Source of the DNA: Xanthobacteraceae bacterium
GTDB lineage: Bacteria; Pseudomonadota; Alphaproteobacteria; Rhizobiales; Xanthobacteraceae
Direction: 5' to 3'
DNA: 14,298 nucleotides
Assembly (NCBI GenBank): GCA_030043175.1
Contig: JASHYD010000588.1
Location: forward strand, 1-14,298
The notes below the pieces were generated by a model. That model was given only the letters and a program-made list of their open reading frames with translations, did not search any database and was not told where the DNA came from. This document shows, piece after piece, positions 12,636 to 14,298 of the stretch. The position numbers and the translations under genes are program-made. Position 1 is the stretch's first letter; the number at the start of each line of letters is the position of its first letter.

Positions 12636-13829
12636 ATGTTGTCTCGACGCCATGTCTTGCTAGGTTGCGGTTGCGCGTTCGCGGCGACCGTGAAGCGCAC
12701 TCATGCCGAGACTTTCCGAGGCGTCACCGAGCTGCACGCGACCCGCATGGGGTTTGGCGGTGCGGTGCCCGGGCCGGTGATCCGGGTGGGCCGCGGCGAT
12801 GAAATCAAAGTGCGGCTCGTCAACGACCTTGATGAGCCGACGGCGCTCCACTGGCACGGGGTGCGCGTGCCCAACCCGATGGATGGCGGCGTGCCGCTGA
12901 CCGGGCCGCCCGTCGCGCCGGGCGCAAGTGCCGATTATCGCTTCTCGGTTCCGGATGCCGGCACCTTCTGGTATCGGGCCGCATCGCGCAGCCAAGAGGA
13001 CAGTGGCCTCTACGGCGCGCTGATCGTAGCCGAGCCCGTCCCGCCGCTTGTTGATCAGGACCATCTCCTGATATTCGGCGGGCGCAGATCAAGCCGCGAT
13101 GGGGCGCAAGAATTCACACTCAACGGCGTCGCCGCCCTCGACATTGGCGTGCGCGCCAACGAACGTCTGCGGCTACGCTTCGTCAATGCATCGGTGACGC
13201 CGATGGACGCGCGAATCGAGAATCATCGGGTTATCGTGATGGCGATCGACGGCGAGCCTGCGGAGCCGTTCGCAAGCCGTGATGGCCGCATCGTGCTCGC
13301 GCCGGGCAATCGCGCCGACGTTTTTGTCGACGCCGCCCTGGCGCCGGGCAGTATTGCGCCGATCACTTTCACGCGAAACCGCGGCGAATCAGCGGTGGTA
13401 CGCCTTGTCTATGGGAAGATGACCGCACGCAGGATGCCCCTCGGCGAGCCAGCACCTCTTGCCGCAAACCCTTTGCCGGTACGGATGGATTTTTCCCGCG
13501 CACTGCGCGTCACGCTGCCGATCGAAGGCGGCAACGCCACCGTCCTCGGCGGCACGCCGCTGTTTTCTGCCGCGCGCGGCCGCACGGTGGTGATGGCGAT
13601 CGATAATCGCGATGCGGTGGCCCATGTGGTGCACCTCCACGGTCATCATTTCCGCCTGCTCGATCGACTCGATGACGGCTGGAAGCCCTACTGGCTCGAC
13701 ACCGTCGCGGTCGAGAGGCGCGAGACCGCACGGATCGCTTTCCTCGCCGACAATCCCGGCCGCTGGCTGATCGAACAGCAGGCGATCGACGGGCCGGCAG
13801 CGGGAGTGAATTGGTTTGAGGTGAAGTAG
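12636..13829 (+). CDS. Tat-exported multicopper-oxidase-fold protein lacking T1 and most T3 copper ligands
   Basis: This 397-residue protein has the three-cupredoxin layout of bacterial multicopper oxidases (laccase/CueO type) and a Tat leader (MLSRRHVLLG). Motif 1 is intact: HWHG with H72 and H74. Motif 3 is intact: H330, H333 and H335 in HVVHLHGH. Motif 2, normally WYHSH, reads WYRAAS (residues 112-117), so both histidines are gone. Motif 4, normally HCHxxxHxxxG followed by M or L, reads EQQAIDGPAAGV (380-391), so the type 1 cysteine and all three histidines are gone. The type 2 pair (H72, H333) remains, with one type 1 histidine and two of six to eight type 3 ligands. Normal O2 reduction is therefore impossible; a mononuclear copper protein, a binding protein or a repurposed scaffold is left. 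No ribosome site is seen before the ATG. The flanking motif context (GLYGALIV, GRWLI, WFEV) is well kept, arguing against simple decay. Confidence 0.9.
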   Translation: MLSRRHVLLGCGCAFAATVKRTHAETFRGVTELHATRMGFGGAVPGPVIRVGRGDEIKVRLVNDLDEPTALHWHGVRVPNPMDGGVPLTGPPVAPGASADYRFSVPDAGTFWYRAASRSQEDSGLYGALIVAEPVPPLVDQDHLLIFGGRRSSRDGAQEFTLNGVAALDIGVRANERLRLRFVNASVTPMDARIENHRVIVMAIDGEPAEPFASRDGRIVLAPGNRADVFVDAALAPGSIAPITFTRNRGESAVVRLVYGKMTARRMPLGEPAPLAANPLPVRMDFSRALRVTLPIEGGNATVLGGTPLFSAARGRTVVMAIDNRDAVAHVVHLHGHHFRLLDRLDDGWKPYWLDTVAVERRETARIAFLADNPGRWLIEQQAIDGPAAGVNWFEVK

Positions 13830-13839
13830 GGGCGATGTC

Positions 13840-13875
13840 GCCGCGTTGGCGGCCAGAGCCGCGTTGGCGGCCAGA
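13840..13875. repeat. two perfect 18-bp tandem repeats with internal hairpins
   Basis: The unit GCCGCGTTGGCGGCCAGA occurs at 13840-13857 and 13858-13875, followed by the first six bases of a third unit. Each unit contains GCCGC-GTTG-GCGGC, a 5-bp hairpin. It lies in the 100-base gap where the multicopper-oxidase-fold gene and nnr converge, so paired hairpins may help end both transcripts. No T-runs are seen. Confidence 0.7.
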
Positions 13876-13929
13876 GCCGCGCCGGCAGCGATGAACCAGG
13901 GTCGCCAGCGCGGGTCCTGCAGTCTCAGC

Positions 13930-14298
13930 TCAAAGGTCTGCGAGCAGCCGCCGGTACACCTCGCCAAACCGCGGCGCCAGGTCCTCGGAGATCATTCCAG
14001 GGCCGGCGGCTGCGGCAGCTTCGCCATGGATCCAGACCGCCGCCGCGGCAGCCTCGAAGGCCGGCATTCCTTGCGCGAGGAGGCCGGTGATCAGTCCGGC
14101 CAGCACGTCGCCGGTGCCTGCCGTGGCGAGCCAGGGCGGGGCGTTGGCGTTGATGGCCGCGCGGTTGTCCGGCGCGGCGATCACGGTATCGGCGCCCTTG
14201 TAGACGACGACCGCGCCGGCAATCCCTGCAGCGGCCGTGGCGGCGGCGAGCTTGGAAACGGCGGCGGCCGGACAATTCTCAAGCGACGTACCGAACAG
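13930..14298 (-). CDS. nnr: ADP-dependent NAD(P)H-hydrate dehydratase (C-terminal end of Nnr), partial
   Basis: The minus strand is open from the right edge to a stop at 13930-13932, giving the last 122 residues of an Nnr (YjeF C-terminal/NnrD) protein. This enzyme repairs hydrated NADH and NADPH. Signature segments are [15 protein letters not shown], then the ADP/phosphate-binding and catalytic block [19 protein letters not shown], in which the aspartate of GTGDV is the expected catalytic base, then [21 protein letters not shown]. The N-terminal epimerase domain, if fused as in most alphaproteobacteria, lies outside the window. It converges with the multicopper-oxidase-fold gene, with a 100-base gap. 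It is a housekeeping gene that marks the core-genome border of the accessory region. Confidence 0.93.
   Translation of the reverse strand: MFGTSLENCPAAAVSKLAAATAAAGIAGAVVVYKGADTVIAAPDNRAAINANAPPWLATAGTGDVLAGLITGLLAQGMPAFEAAAAAVWIHGEAAAAAGPGMISEDLAPRFGEVYRRLLADL

Noticed and set aside
13389..13967. 192-residue minus-strand frame with ALAANAALAANAA repeat
   Set aside because: The repeat is simply the translation of the 18-bp tandem units, and the rest is antisense to the multicopper-oxidase-fold gene.

Overview
The window looks like the chromosome of a GC-rich alphaproteobacterium, most likely a Bradyrhizobium/Rhodoplanes/Pseudolabrys-type member of the Rhizobiales. This is inferred from the high GC content, the Bug-family binding protein, the DUF6152 and DUF1330 proteins, and the many exported enzymes with twin-arginine (Tat) leaders. 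No database search was possible, so the taxon is a guess.

Layout. A complete tRNA-Leu(UAG) lies at the left edge on the minus strand. From about 0.28 to 8.76 kb every gene points right: a TauD/TfdA-type 2-oxoglutarate dioxygenase, a Bug/TctC-type periplasmic binding protein, an exported acetamidase/formamidase-family protein, three tandem Tat-exported SMP-30/gluconolactonase-like paralogues (the third broken by a one-base insertion), a DUF6152 protein, and an exported protein of unknown function with a perfect EF-hand-type loop. From 8.9 to 12.6 kb three genes point left: an exported serpin with a four-cysteine insertion, a PIF1/RecD2-like helicase, and a DUF1330 protein. A Tat-exported multicopper-oxidase-fold protein then points right, divergent from the DUF1330 gene. 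It converges on the 3' end of nnr (NAD(P)H-hydrate dehydratase), which runs off the right edge.

How the genes may work together. The right-pointing block reads as an envelope-facing catabolic island. One periplasmic binding protein, one exported amidase-fold hydrolase and an amplified family of exported lactonase-like enzymes sit together, with a cytoplasmic dioxygenase upstream. The substrate cannot be read from the sequence. The spacers upstream of lactonase copies 2 and 3 carry related imperfect palindromes with the core GGYAAAATCGCRTTC, which suggests they were duplicated along with the genes.

The most unusual items are: (1) the multicopper-oxidase-fold protein, in which cupredoxin motifs 2 and 4 have lost all their copper ligands while motifs 1 and 3 are intact, leaving essentially a type-2 copper site; (2) the serpin whose helix-D region is replaced by two CP-x9-C repeats; (3) the lactonase triplication with its palindromic spacers and fresh lesions in copy 3; and (4) the EF-hand-like insertion in the unknown exported protein next to the DUF6152 gene.
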